Notes: generated from the sequence alone by a model not told the origin. Positions 1 to 8,643 are shown, counted from the first letter of the stretch. The stretch: 64,000 nt of DNA from Alphaproteobacteria bacterium (GCA_030428565.1 JAUIDR010000008.1:1-64000); one strand, 5' to 3'. Numbers and translations: made by a program.

Positions 1-116
1 ACCCAGATCCATGAAACCCTCAAACCACAATCCAGCACCAAGACACGACGTCACAATGACGCCGATGCTGACACGCGCCCGTACCCCGCGCCACCACAGA
101 AACAGCATCATGGTGA

Positions 117-1085
117 ATAATCCGGGTCAAGCACCCCACGGGTAAAAAGCTGCTGTTCGCCTTGGTCAAAGACGCCGATGTGCTGGTGGAAAATTTTCGC
201 CCGGGCGTTATGGCCAAGCTGGGCCTGGATTTCGATCAACTCACCGCCCACAATCCACGCCTCATCTATGCGGCCATATCTGGTTTCGGCCAAGACGGCG
301 ATTGGGTCCACCGCCCCGCATACGACCAAATCATTCAGGGCATGTCCGGCGTCATGAGCATCACCGGTGGGCCTGATACCGCCCCCTATCGCGTCGGCTA
401 TCCTTTGGCCGATACCATCGGCGGCATGACGGCAGCCTTCGCTGTCGCCGCGGCACTGGCTGATCGCAGCAAGGCGCATTTCATCGACGTGTCGATGCTG
501 GAGGCTACCATCGCCACCATGGGCTGGGTGGTCTCGAACTACCTGATCGGCGGCACCGAGCCCGCAGCGCACGGCAATGAAAACACCACCTCGGCTCCGT
601 CGGGCACGTTTCAAACCGGTGACGGCTTGATCAATATTGCTGCCAACAAAGACGAGCAATGGGTCTTGCTGGCCAATCACATCGACCGCCCCGACCTTTT
701 GCAGCGCGACGACTTTGCTACCAGGGAAGCCCGCAAAGCCAACCGCTTTCGCCTCAAGGGCGAGATCGAGCAAGCTTTGTCGGTCAAGTCCGCCTTGGCT
801 TGGGAAGAGGAGCTCAACGCCATCGGCGTGCCCGCCGGGGTGGTGCTGAGCGTCCCACAAGCCCTTGCTTCGTCCGTCATTCAAAGCCGCGGCATGATCG
901 CCACCTTTGAGCAAGTGCCCGGCGTTGGCCGCGATATTCAGACCTTGCGCACTGGGATTAAATGGGACGGAGCCGCCCCCCAAGTTGCGACGCCACCGCC
1001 GCGCCTTGGTCAGCACAATGCGGAAATTCTGGGCGCCTTGGGGCAGACGGATTTGGAAACGCTCAAAAGCGAGGGTGTGATATGA
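117..1085 (+). CDS. CaiB/BaiF-type CoA-transferase, 5'-damaged
   Basis: This encodes the C-terminal two thirds of a family III (CaiB/BaiF) CoA-transferase, which moves CoA between carboxylic acids. The visible part starts in the typical KHPTGKKLL-ADVLVENFRPG segment. It keeps HFIDVSMLEA, whose Asp is the family's acyl-anhydride-forming residue, and the C-terminal RLGQHNAEIL block. The frame is open only from 117 (TGA at 114-116) and the track starts it at a TTG at 162. About 75 N-terminal residues of a normal protein are missing in this frame. Upstream, frame 1 reads DADTRPYPAPP and frame 2 reads RNSIMVN, which resemble the missing N-terminus, so frameshifts or a poor contig end are likely. 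The stop overlaps the next gene as ATGA. Substrate unknown; a C4-C5 dicarboxylate such as citramalate is a guess from the neighbour. Confidence 0.8.
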   Translation: MIRVKHPTGKKLLFALVKDADVLVENFRPGVMAKLGLDFDQLTAHNPRLIYAAISGFGQDGDWVHRPAYDQIIQGMSGVMSITGGPDTAPYRVGYPLADTIGGMTAAFAVAAALADRSKAHFIDVSMLEATIATMGWVVSNYLIGGTEPAAHGNENTTSAPSGTFQTGDGLINIAANKDEQWVLLANHIDRPDLLQRDDFATREARKANRFRLKGEIEQALSVKSALAWEEELNAIGVPAGVVLSVPQALASSVIQSRGMIATFEQVPGVGRDIQTLRTGIKWDGAAPQVATPPPRLGQHNAEILGALGQTDLETLKSEGVI

Positions 1086-1858
1086 GCCGAAGCGATGTCG
1101 CCGACTGGTGGCGCACCTCTATCATCGACATGGAACCGGGACGTATCGCCATTCGTGGTACGGCCATTGAGGAGCTGATCGGCACGCTAAGCTTTGCCCA
1201 GATGATCTGGCTCATGTTGCGCGGGGACACTCCCAGTGACGGCCAGGCGCGTTTGCTGGAAGCGGCCATGGTGGCGGGCGTCGATCACGGGCCACAAGCC
1301 CCGTCAATCGCCACGGCACGCATGGCCATTACGTGCGGTCTAGGCCTCAACAACGCCATGGCATCAGCGGTCAACACGCTGGGCGATGTCCACGGCGGCG
1401 CAGGCGAACAAGCCGTTGAACTCTATCAGGCCATCGACCAGGCAGGCGGCCCCAGCGCGGTCGGGGCAGAGCTGACCCGCTGGCAAGACGAGCGCAGTCG
1501 CTTCATTCCGGGCTTTGGCCATCGCTTTCACAAGCCCGAAGATCCGCGCGCGCCGCGCCTGCTCGCCTTGGTGGAAGAAGCGCGACAAGCTGGGATCTGC
1601 TCGGGTCGCTATGCCGTCATCGCGCGCGCCATCCAGGACGAAATTGAAGCCCGCAAGGGTAAACGCTTGGCCATGAATATCGACGGCGCGACAGCGGTCA
1701 TTTACGCTGAGCTGGGCTTTGCAGCGCCCTTGGCGCGTGGCCTTTTCTGCCTGTCGCGCTCGGTCGGCATTCTGGCCCACGCCTGGGAGCAGCAGCAACA
1801 AGGTGGGCGCAATAAAGGGCCAACGCCGCCCCACTATCGCTGGACTTACGAAGGATAA
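1082..1858 (+). CDS. citryl-CoA lyase-like / short citrate synthase family protein
   Basis: A 258-residue protein of the citrate synthase superfamily, far shorter than true citrate synthase (about 430), matching the compact citryl-CoA-lyase-like group. Recognisable elements are the N-terminal GRIAIRGTAIEELIGTLSFA segment, the HGGAGEQAVELY block around the first active-site His, the GFGHRFHKPEDPR motif around the second, and an acidic residue in NIDGATAVIYAELGF. It would cleave or form a C-C bond next to a CoA thioester. I chose ATG 1082 because it overlaps the CoA-transferase stop (ATGA), which implies translational coupling; the track's upstream start lies inside that gene. Together the pair could activate a hydroxy acid to its CoA ester and split it. 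Substrate is inferred, not seen. Confidence 0.75.
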   Translation: MSRSDVADWWRTSIIDMEPGRIAIRGTAIEELIGTLSFAQMIWLMLRGDTPSDGQARLLEAAMVAGVDHGPQAPSIATARMAITCGLGLNNAMASAVNTLGDVHGGAGEQAVELYQAIDQAGGPSAVGAELTRWQDERSRFIPGFGHRFHKPEDPRAPRLLALVEEARQAGICSGRYAVIARAIQDEIEARKGKRLAMNIDGATAVIYAELGFAAPLARGLFCLSRSVGILAHAWEQQQQGGRNKGPTPPHYRWTYEG

Positions 1859-1936
1859 AGCCCTAGCGCTTACCCAAGCCCTAGCTCGCCTGAAACCTGG
1901 GCATACCATCACGCCGAAAAGTTGGAGAAGCCGAAG

Positions 1937-2818
1937 ATGCAAGCCATTGTCTTTGTCGCGATTTCAGCGCTGGCTTGGGGGCTATGGTGGATTCCCCTTG
2001 CCGCTTTGGAGCACAGCGGCATGTCTGGGATCAGCGCCAACATGGCAATGAACTTAGGCGCGACCGGCCTAGCGGCCCTGGCTTGCTTTTGGCCCAGCGG
2101 TCGCTTTCGTGCCTCGGCTTTGCGTCGCGATGCTATCGTGGGAGCCTTGCTGGTCGGCCTTGCTGTCACCGCCTACGGCAACGCGCTGGTCCTTACTGAG
2201 GTTAGCCGCGCGATTTTGCTCTTCTACCTGGCACCAGCCTGGGGGCTTGCCTTCGAAGTCAAACTAGCTGGCCGTCGCTTCCATCTTTTGTTGTTGCTTC
2301 CCATCGCCTGCGGATTTCTTGCCATGTTCTTGGTTGTCGGTGGCGATCTTAGCCTGACAGGGCTTCGAGCGGGCGATGCATTGGCGCTGTTTTCGGGTGC
2401 GGCCTGGGCCTTGGGGGCGGTCTACTTATTCCGTCAGCCCCACTTTCCTGTCGCCCCGGTAACGGCCTTGAGTCTCGCAACGTCCAGCCTGGGCATATTA
2501 CCCTTGGCGGGATTGAGCGGCGGCGCTGTCATCTTGTTGCAAGGCAGCACCCTTGACTGGGGGCTAGGCCTCTTGGCGGGAGCAGCTTTTCTTGCGCCCA
2601 TCGTTGCGGTGGCGCTGTGGGGAGCCAGCCGCTTGGGCTCGGTGACCATCAGCCTGATTTTGACCTTGGAGATTTTTTCCGGCCTAGGCTCTGCCGCCCT
2701 GCTGTTGGGCGAAGCCTTGAGCCTGCGCAAGCTTCTGGCCCTGGTCTTGATCCTCCTCGCCATCGGTCTGCAGCTCTGGCTCGACCGCAAACCCAAGCCA
2801 ATAGCAGCCGCTCGCTGA
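1937..2818 (+). CDS. EamA/DMT-family transporter
   Basis: A 293-residue hydrophobic protein with about ten transmembrane segments in two repeats, as in the drug/metabolite transporter (EamA, RhaT-like) family. It begins MQAIVFVAISALAWGLWWIP, with the Trp/Gly-rich first helix typical of the family, and ends with the charged LWLDRKPKPIAAAR tail in the cytoplasm. The track starts at a TTG (1922), but ATG 1937 has GGAGAAG six bases upstream and is preferred. It lies 78 bases after the lyase gene and before the cyclodeaminase-like gene on the same strand, so it may export or import a small metabolite handled by them. The substrate cannot be read from sequence. Confidence 0.85.
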   Translation: MQAIVFVAISALAWGLWWIPLAALEHSGMSGISANMAMNLGATGLAALACFWPSGRFRASALRRDAIVGALLVGLAVTAYGNALVLTEVSRAILLFYLAPAWGLAFEVKLAGRRFHLLLLLPIACGFLAMFLVVGGDLSLTGLRAGDALALFSGAAWALGAVYLFRQPHFPVAPVTALSLATSSLGILPLAGLSGGAVILLQGSTLDWGLGLLAGAAFLAPIVAVALWGASRLGSVTISLILTLEIFSGLGSAALLLGEALSLRKLLALVLILLAIGLQLWLDRKPKPIAAAR

Positions 2819-2913
2819 CGCCACAGTCTAGACTTGCGAGCCAACCCTTTTTGCTCCAGCATGACCGCCATCTTGCGCCGCCATTGCTGCGCTCAACCCC
2901 ATAAGGAGCTGCC

Positions 2914-3876
2914 ATGCACACCGGCGACGATTTTCTGTTTCTGTCCGATAGAACACTGGAATCGCTTAGAATTCGCCCTGGCGAAGTGGCAGACGCGATC
3001 GAAACCGCCTTGCTGGCCAAAGCTGAAGGGCGGCTGCACACCTCCCCCAAAAGTGCCATTTTGCCCGGCGAAGGCCGCTATATGATGTCCACGCTAGCCG
3101 TCGGCGATGATGGCTTTACCGTGGTCAAACAGGTCAGCGTTTGCCCCGAAAATCCATCGCGCGGATTGGCCGCCATCAATGGTGCTATCATGGCTCTGGA
3201 TGCAGAGACCGGCAAACTGCGCGCGGTGGTTGGCGCAAACTGGATTACCGCGGTCCGCACCGCCGCTTTGTCCGCCGTGGCCGCGCGACGCTTGGCCGAT
3301 CCCCAGTCGCGCACCATCGCTTTTGTCGGCACCGGGGTGCAAGCACACTCGCATTTGGCTGCTTTTGCCGACCTGTTTCCGCTGGAACGCGTTCGGGTCT
3401 ATGGACGCGGGCAAGCCAATATCGATAAGCTGTGCCAGACAGCGCGCGCGCAGGGTCTGGAGGCTACGGAATGTTCGAGCCCAGAAGAAGCGCTTCGCGA
3501 GGCAGACTTGATCGTCACCTCGGTCACACTGGACTTTTCCATTCCCCCATTCTTGGATGCACGATGGCTCAAGCCCAATGCTTTTGCGGCCATCACCGAC
3601 GCCTGCATTCCTTGGTATCCCGAAGGCATGGGGGCATTCGGCACAATCGTCGTTGACGACCGCGTGCAAGAAGCCGAGAGCGCCCAGCCCATGATGCCCT
3701 TTGAGCTCATCTCCGGCGACCTGACCGAACTCGTCGCTGGCAGCTTGGCCGGGCGTGAAGAAGGCAAGCCATCCGCCTTTGCCTTCCGGGGCCTGGCGCT
3801 GGGTGACTACGCCGCGACGGTCTTGGCCGTCAAGCGCGCCGAGGCGGCGGGCTTGGGCGCACGCATCGAACCATGA
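2914..3876 (+). CDS. ornithine cyclodeaminase / mu-crystallin family protein
   Basis: A 320-residue NAD(P)-dependent protein of the OCD/mu-crystallin family, whose members include ornithine cyclodeaminase, alanine dehydrogenase and imine or ketimine reductases. The Rossmann motif IAFVGTGVQAHSHL sits near residue 130, preceded by GANWITAVRTAALSAVAARRL, the family's substrate and cofactor region. An acidic VTSVTLDFSIPPF segment and ITDACIPWYPEG follow. AAGGAGCT lies six bases before ATG 2914, fixing the start. The last four bases overlap the next gene (ATGA), so the two are translationally coupled. The exact reaction within the family cannot be decided; I do not assign ornithine as substrate. 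Confidence 0.85.
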   Translation: MHTGDDFLFLSDRTLESLRIRPGEVADAIETALLAKAEGRLHTSPKSAILPGEGRYMMSTLAVGDDGFTVVKQVSVCPENPSRGLAAINGAIMALDAETGKLRAVVGANWITAVRTAALSAVAARRLADPQSRTIAFVGTGVQAHSHLAAFADLFPLERVRVYGRGQANIDKLCQTARAQGLEATECSSPEEALREADLIVTSVTLDFSIPPFLDARWLKPNAFAAITDACIPWYPEGMGAFGTIVVDDRVQEAESAQPMMPFELISGDLTELVAGSLAGREEGKPSAFAFRGLALGDYAATVLAVKRAEAAGLGARIEP

Positions 3877-4313
3877 GCCAGGACGCCGAGGCAGCAGCCG
3901 GAAAGATCGGCGGACAGTGCCTTTGTGGCGCGGTCGCCTTCGAGATCGACAACGACTTCCGGTTCTTGTTCTATTGCTATTGTGAGCAGTGTCGTCGCCT
4001 GTCTGGCTCGGCCCACATCGCCAATTTGTCCAGCGAGACCAACAGCCTGGTTTGGCTTCGCGGCCAGAACTTGGTAAAGCGCTTTGACTTGCCTGGCCGC
4101 AACTTTTCCAAAGCTTTTTGCCAGACCTGCGCCAGTCCCCTGCCCTATATGTCGAACGAGACGGGGCGCATCATTGTGCCCGCTGGCTGTTTGGAGGGCG
4201 AGCCCGTCGCCAAGGCCAATGCCCGCATCTTTACCCATGAAGCCCCGCACTGGGCCGAGCCGCAGATCTTGGCGCGCCTACCTGGCTACCGTGGCTATCC
4301 GCCAGACTATTAG
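3873..4313 (+). CDS. GFA-family (CENP-V/GFA domain) zinc protein
   Basis: A 146-residue protein of the GFA family, named after glutathione-dependent formaldehyde-activating enzyme, although most members have no proven activity. The zinc-binding cysteines are visible as GQCLCGAV, YCYCEQC and AFCQTCASPL, in the usual order and spacing. The C-terminus carries ANARIFTHEAPHW, similar to the conserved HI-hydrophobic-AP-W tail of the family. It overlaps the cyclodeaminase-like gene by ATGA, so it is probably the last gene of the 1.0-4.3 kb transcription unit. A 16-bp tandem duplication and a hairpin lie directly at its stop codon. Function in the pathway is unknown. Confidence 0.85.
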   Translation: MSQDAEAAAGKIGGQCLCGAVAFEIDNDFRFLFYCYCEQCRRLSGSAHIANLSSETNSLVWLRGQNLVKRFDLPGRNFSKAFCQTCASPLPYMSNETGRIIVPAGCLEGEPVAKANARIFTHEAPHWAEPQILARLPGYRGYPPDY

Positions 4314-4335
4314 GCCGCCAGACTGTTAGGCGGCC
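4313..4335. terminator. hairpin between convergent genes
   Basis: GGCCGCC and GGCGGCC form perfect 7-bp arms around a 9-base loop between the ends of the GFA gene and the convergent lipoprotein gene. There is no T-run, so it is a weak candidate for a bidirectional terminator. The left arm lies within a 16-bp tandem duplication (4299-4314 and 4315-4330, one mismatch) that crosses the GFA stop codon. Confidence 0.4.
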
Positions 4336-4341
4336 AGGCGA

Positions 4342-4707
4342 CTAAAGCATGCAGTGATCGGGGAAAAGAGCGCAGGTTTTGCGTTGGACTTCCAACTCCT
4401 CAGGCGTCGCACAGCGCGCGTAATGCTGACGTGCCATGGCGCGTGATGCTGCAAGCGCGAGCGCAAGAGCTGGAAGCGCATTCTTAGCGCCCCTGCCATC
4501 GACCACTTTGCCATTGACGGCCATCGGACCACTGGCGATTCTTCCCAGTACGTCTCTTCGTTCTTTGAGCACCTCACAAGAGACGTAAGGCGCCTCTTTG
4601 GTCCATGTCACCAGCTCCTGGCCAGTGACGCTGGTCTTGGCGGGCTTACCGCAGCCCGCCAGCGCCAGAACGATCGCGTACGCAATCAGCCATCCAATTT
4701 TGTTCAT
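4342..4707 (-). CDS. small hypothetical lipoprotein
   Basis: A 121-residue protein with a short hydrophobic N-terminus ending in LALAGCGKP, a good lipobox with Cys as the predicted lipidation site around residue 19. The mature part has four further cysteines (SCEV, YARCA, KTCALF, DHCML) and ends close after the last two, so disulfides in the periplasm are likely. I do not recognise the family. It is monocistronic between the convergent GFA gene and a 245-base gap before the leucine operon. The lipoprotein call is well supported by the signal; the function is unknown. Confidence 0.7.
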   Translation of the reverse strand: MNKIGWLIAYAIVLALAGCGKPAKTSVTGQELVTWTKEAPYVSCEVLKERRDVLGRIASGPMAVNGKVVDGRGAKNALPALALALAASRAMARQHYARCATPEELEVQRKTCALFPDHCML

Positions 4708-4877
4708 GGTTTCGCAAATCCCCTAGACTGCGTCTGGCACCAGAGACGGGAGATAGCAATCGTTCGGTTTTTTATCTTGGCCGCAAAGCGGCGCTTGTCT
4801 CGGCCAGACGCGTTGTTGATATCACCTCAAATAACACGGCTTTAACGAATAAGCTATTTTATGGTGTAGATATCCAC

Positions 4878-4942
4878 ATGCACGACTGGGATGCACGACT
4901 GGGATGCACGACTGGGATGCACGACAGCGATACACGACGGGG
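4878..4942. repeat. five tandem 13-bp repeats
   Basis: Three exact copies of ATGCACGACTGGG are followed by two decayed copies (ATGCACGACAGCG, ATACACGACGGGG), all in register. The array lies ten bases past the stop codon of the last leucine-operon gene, in a short region that is otherwise AT-richer than its neighbours. A 13-bp unit cannot encode an in-frame repeat, so a non-coding repeat or slippage product is likely. Confidence 0.85.
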
Positions 4943-4952
4943 GTAGATGCCC

Positions 4953-5738
4953 CTAGGCCTTCCAAGGCGGACTCTGCTTGGCGAAAAAGGCCGCTATGCC
5001 TTGCGTCGCTTCATCCGTTTCCCAAACATCAGCCAGGGCCTTTATGCTGTCGTCAATCACGGACTCGTCGATCTTCGGCCCCAAACGGCGCGCCAGGGCT
5101 TTGGCGGCAGCGACCGCACCGGGGGCCGTTGAAAAATAGGGCTCGACCTGCTTGGCCAGCGCTGTCTCGGCGGCTTCGGCGTCCGCTGCGACCTCGGCAA
5201 CCAGGCCCAGCCTTTGCGCCTCTTGCGCAGCGAACAAGCGCGCCGACATGAAGACCCGCCGCGCCATGCCCTCACCCATGCGCGCCAGCACATAGGGGCT
5301 GATGGTGGCCGGGATGAGGCCCAAACGGGTCTCGGTCAATCCAAAGCGCGCCGTCTCCAGCGCAATGACCGTGTCACAGACCGCCGCCATGCCAACGCCG
5401 CCACCAAAAGCCCCGCCCTGAATGACACCAATCAGCGGCAGCGGTAGCGTGTTGAGTGCTTGCAGCATGAGCGCCAGCTTGCGCGCTTCTTTCATCCGGG
5501 TGGCACGGTCGGCCTCGATCTGGGCCTGCATCCAAGCCAGGTCACCACCAGCGCAAAAGACATCACCAGCGCCGCGTAAGACCACAACGCGAGCCTTGCG
5601 CTGGTCGATGGTTTGGCAGAAGTCGGTCAGCTCGGCGATCATCTCGGCAGACAGGGCATTGCGCTTATCGGCGCGATCTAGGGTCAAAGTCAGCAAGCCG
5701 CGCCCATCTTGATCAATCTTAAGCGTTTGATAGGACAT
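4953..5738 (-). CDS. liuC: enoyl-CoA hydratase, probable methylglutaconyl-CoA hydratase
   Basis: A 261-residue crotonase-fold enzyme, expected to hydrate 3-methylglutaconyl-CoA to HMG-CoA in leucine degradation. The oxyanion-hole segments are visible as GAGDVFCAGGDLAWM and IQGGAFGGGVGMAAVCD. The catalytic region reads FGLTETRLGLIPATISPYV, with the Glu expected of hydratases in this subgroup. It is the last of five enzymes in the tetR-liuA-B-D-E-C transcription unit and starts five bases after liuE. The operon content, not the sequence alone, gives the substrate: everything else for isovaleryl-CoA to acetoacetate is present and this is the only missing step. Confidence 0.88.
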   Translation of the reverse strand: MSYQTLKIDQDGRGLLTLTLDRADKRNALSAEMIAELTDFCQTIDQRKARVVVLRGAGDVFCAGGDLAWMQAQIEADRATRMKEARKLALMLQALNTLPLPLIGVIQGGAFGGGVGMAAVCDTVIALETARFGLTETRLGLIPATISPYVLARMGEGMARRVFMSARLFAAQEAQRLGLVAEVAADAEAAETALAKQVEPYFSTAPGAVAAAKALARRLGPKIDESVIDDSIKALADVWETDEATQGIAAFFAKQSPPWKA

Positions 5739-5743
5739 GATAT

Positions 5744-6595
5744 TTACCCCCTCAGGGTCTTAGAAAATTGAGCGACCGCTGCTAAGCGCTCCAAGTCCAA
5801 ACCGGTCGTCAGGCCCAGCGCTTCTAGGCGGGTCGCGACCGCTTCGCTGGCTACGTTGCCTTGCGCGCCGGGGGCGTAGGGACAGCCGCCCAGCCCTCCG
5901 ATCGAGGTATCAAAGACCCGCAGCCCGAAATCCAGCGAGGCCTCAATATTGGCCAGAGCGCGACCGCCGGTCTCGTGGAAGTGACCTGCCAACCGCTCGG
6001 CGGGCACACGCTCGATGACCGCGCGCAACATGTCGGCGGTGGTCTCAGGCGTTCCGGCGCCGATGGTGTCGCCCAGCGAGACCTGATAGCAGCCCATGTC
6101 GAGCAGGCGTCCGGCCACATCGGCAACCTGCTCGGGCGCGATGGCTCCGTCATACGGACAGGCAATGACGCAAGATAGGTAGCCCCGCACCGGCAGTCCC
6201 AGCGGCTTGGCCGCTTCGATGATGGGCGCAAAGCGAGCAAAGCTCTCCTCAATGCTGCAATTGATGTTCTTCTGGCTAAAGCCTTCCGAAGCTGCGGCGA
6301 AAATCGCCACTTCGTCGGCCTTGGCGGCCTTGGCGCCCTCAAATCCGCGCATGTTGGGAGTTAAGCAGGCATAGCGCGTGCCTGGGCGACGATTGATGGC
6401 CGCCATAACATCGGCGGCGTCCGCCAATTGCGGCACCCACTTGGGCGAGACAAAGCTGGTCACTTCGATGGCTGAAAAGCCGCAATCGGTGAGTTGATCG
6501 ACTAGCGCCACCTTGTCAGCTGTCGCAATGGCGCGCGCTTCGTTCTGTAGGCCGTCGCGCGGCCCAACCTCATAAACCTGAACACTATCACTCAT
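5744..6595 (-). CDS. liuE: hydroxymethylglutaryl-CoA lyase
   Basis: A 283-residue TIM-barrel enzyme that splits HMG-CoA into acetoacetate and acetyl-CoA, the final step of leucine breakdown. The active-site Arg/Asp motif GPRDGLQNE is at residues 12-20. The signature GLGGCPYAPGAQGNVASE near residue 235 contains the catalytic Cys. HFHETGGRALANI carries the metal-binding His pair, with Thr-Gly replacing the more usual D-T-Y after it. Its ATG overlaps the stop of liuD by four bases, indicating coupling. Length and motifs are normal for the bacterial enzyme. Confidence 0.93.
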   Translation of the reverse strand: MSDSVQVYEVGPRDGLQNEARAIATADKVALVDQLTDCGFSAIEVTSFVSPKWVPQLADAADVMAAINRRPGTRYACLTPNMRGFEGAKAAKADEVAIFAAASEGFSQKNINCSIEESFARFAPIIEAAKPLGLPVRGYLSCVIACPYDGAIAPEQVADVAGRLLDMGCYQVSLGDTIGAGTPETTADMLRAVIERVPAERLAGHFHETGGRALANIEASLDFGLRVFDTSIGGLGGCPYAPGAQGNVASEAVATRLEALGLTTGLDLERLAAVAQFSKTLRG

Positions 6596-8634
6596 CCAGC
6601 TTCCCCTTCAGGCTCCAGCTCAATCAAGATCTGGCCATCGCTGACTTGCGCACCCGCCACCGCTCCAACGACCGCGAGCTTCCCGTCGCGTGGCGCTTTA
6701 AGCGTATGCTCCATCTTCATGGCTTCTAAAATGAGAAGTGCTTGGCCTTCGCTGACTTGTTGACCAGCCCCAACCAAGACCTTTTGCACCAGCCCCGGCA
6801 TAGGCGCAATGACGCTATCGCCCGCGCTGGCTTGTGCTTCGTCTTGCCAGCCTGGTTGCGGCTCGAAGCGGTAGACCTGCGCGCCATAGCGCAGCGCCAC
6901 GCCCGCACCCTCGCGGCTAACGGCCAAGCGGCGAACGTGCCCGTCTTGCTCGAAGGTGAGCCACTGTCGATCGTCTTCTTGCTCGCTTCCAACGTTCAGT
7001 GTCTGCCAATCGCCGCCGTCGATTTGCGCAGTCACGCTCAAATTGTGTGCGCCCGAAATCACGAGGCTGACCTCATGCCCTTGTCCGGCTTCGGCCAGCA
7101 GCGGCACACGCAGCCGCGCAGTGCACAGCGCCCGCCAATGCGAAAGGCGCAACCAGGGATCAGCACTGCTCTGCGCCGCTGGCTCGCGTCCTTGCAAAGC
7201 CCCGCTCAAGACCAGCGCGGCTAAGATTACCAGCGCCGGCGCAACTTCGGGCGCTTGGATCAAGCTATCAAGCTCTCGTTCGACCAAGCCCGTATCAAGC
7301 TCGGCGGCCTCAAAATCGGACGAGATTAGCAGCCGACGCAAGAAATCAGCATTGGTGGTTAACCCCTCCGCTTTGAGCCCTGCCAAGCTCTCAGCTAAGG
7401 CGCTCAAGGCCTGCGCGCGCGTCGGCGCATGCGTGATGATCTTGGCAATCATGGGATCGTAGTAAGGGCTGATGGTCTGGCCAGAGCGAACCCCGGCATC
7501 AATGCGCAGGCTAGCCCGATTAAACGCAATGGCCCCCGGCAAGTCCCAGTTTGACAGGTGGCCAATCGCGGGCACAAAGCCACGGCTTGCATCTTCGGCA
7601 CAAATCCGCGCTTCGATGGCATGGCCCTGGCGTGGGATGGAATCCTGGCTCAAAGGTAGCGGCTCGCCCGCAGCGACGCGCAGTTGCCATTCGACCAGAT
7701 CCAGACCGGTGATGGCCTCCGTCACAGGGTGTTCGACCTGCAAACGCGTGTTCATTTCCATGAACCAAAAGCCGTCTGCACGCAGACCGCCCGCGCTATC
7801 CACGATGAACTCAATTGTGCCTGCGCCGCTGTAGTCGATGGCTTCGGCCGCGCGCACCGCCGCCTGGCCCATTGCCTGGCGCAGCTCATCGCTTAGGCCC
7901 GGTGCGGGCGCTTCTTCGATGATCTTTTGATGGCGGCGCTGCATGGAACAATCGCGCTCGAACAGGTGGACGACCTGGCCGTGCTTATCGCCAAAGACCT
8001 GCACCTCGATGTGGCGCGGTCGCTGGATGAATTTCTCAATCAAGCACTGAGCATCGCCAAAACTAGCCGCCGCCTCGCGTTGAGCCGACGCCAGCGCCTC
8101 GCCAAAATCTTCGGCACGCTCGACCAGGCGCATGCCTTTGCCGCCGCCGCCCGCGCGCGCCTTGATCAGCACGGGGTAGCCGATGCCATCCGCCTGCTCT
8201 GCTAAAAACGCTGGGTCTTGCTCGTCGCCTTGGTACCCCGGCACCACGGGAACACCGGCCTCGATCATCAGCTGCTTGGCCTTATCCTTGAGGCCCATGG
8301 CGCGCATGGCATCCGCGCTGGGCCCAATAAAGGTTAGCCCAGCAGCCTCGACCGCTTCGACAAACTCGGGGTTTTCTGACAAGAAACCGTAACCTGGGTG
8401 AATCGCATCCGCACCGGTCTTGAGCGCCGCTTCAATGATGCGATCCGCGCGCAGGTAAGAATCCAGGCTGAGCGCAGGGCCAACTAACACCGCCTCATCC
8501 GCCATAGCGACGTGCAAAGCCTCGCGGTCCGCTTCGGAATAAACGGCGACGCTGGCGACGCCCATACGCCGCGCGGTTGCAATAATACGGCAGGCAATTT
8601 CGCCTCGGTTGGCGATCAAAATTTTCTTAAACAT
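6592..8634 (-). CDS. liuD: methylcrotonyl-CoA carboxylase, biotin-carrying alpha subunit
   Basis: A 680-residue fusion of biotin carboxylase and biotin carboxyl carrier domains. The ATP-grasp biotin carboxylase domain fills about residues 1-450, with KILIANRGEIACRI at the start, the glycine-rich ARAGGGGKGMRLV loop, and EMNTRLQVEHPVTE. A variable linker follows. The C-terminal biotinyl domain has APMPGLVQKV and EAMKMEHTL, with Lys640 as the predicted biotin site. It works with the beta subunit encoded directly upstream (liuB, gap of nine bases) to carboxylate 3-methylcrotonyl-CoA. A propionyl- or acetyl-CoA carboxylase alpha subunit looks similar; the operon decides for the leucine pathway. 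Confidence 0.93.
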   Translation of the reverse strand: MFKKILIANRGEIACRIIATARRMGVASVAVYSEADREALHVAMADEAVLVGPALSLDSYLRADRIIEAALKTGADAIHPGYGFLSENPEFVEAVEAAGLTFIGPSADAMRAMGLKDKAKQLMIEAGVPVVPGYQGDEQDPAFLAEQADGIGYPVLIKARAGGGGKGMRLVERAEDFGEALASAQREAAASFGDAQCLIEKFIQRPRHIEVQVFGDKHGQVVHLFERDCSMQRRHQKIIEEAPAPGLSDELRQAMGQAAVRAAEAIDYSGAGTIEFIVDSAGGLRADGFWFMEMNTRLQVEHPVTEAITGLDLVEWQLRVAAGEPLPLSQDSIPRQGHAIEARICAEDASRGFVPAIGHLSNWDLPGAIAFNRASLRIDAGVRSGQTISPYYDPMIAKIITHAPTRAQALSALAESLAGLKAEGLTTNADFLRRLLISSDFEAAELDTGLVERELDSLIQAPEVAPALVILAALVLSGALQGREPAAQSSADPWLRLSHWRALCTARLRVPLLAEAGQGHEVSLVISGAHNLSVTAQIDGGDWQTLNVGSEQEDDRQWLTFEQDGHVRRLAVSREGAGVALRYGAQVYRFEPQPGWQDEAQASAGDSVIAPMPGLVQKVLVGAGQQVSEGQALLILEAMKMEHTLKAPRDGKLAVVGAVAGAQVSDGQILIELEPEGEAG

Positions 8635-8643
8635 CGCGGCCTC

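Noticed and set aside
108-1016. 302-codon minus-strand ORF opposite the CoA-transferase
   Set aside because: Complement of a clearly coding plus-strand gene; composition (Gly/His/Arg/Asp-rich) is typical of an antisense shadow and no motif is present.
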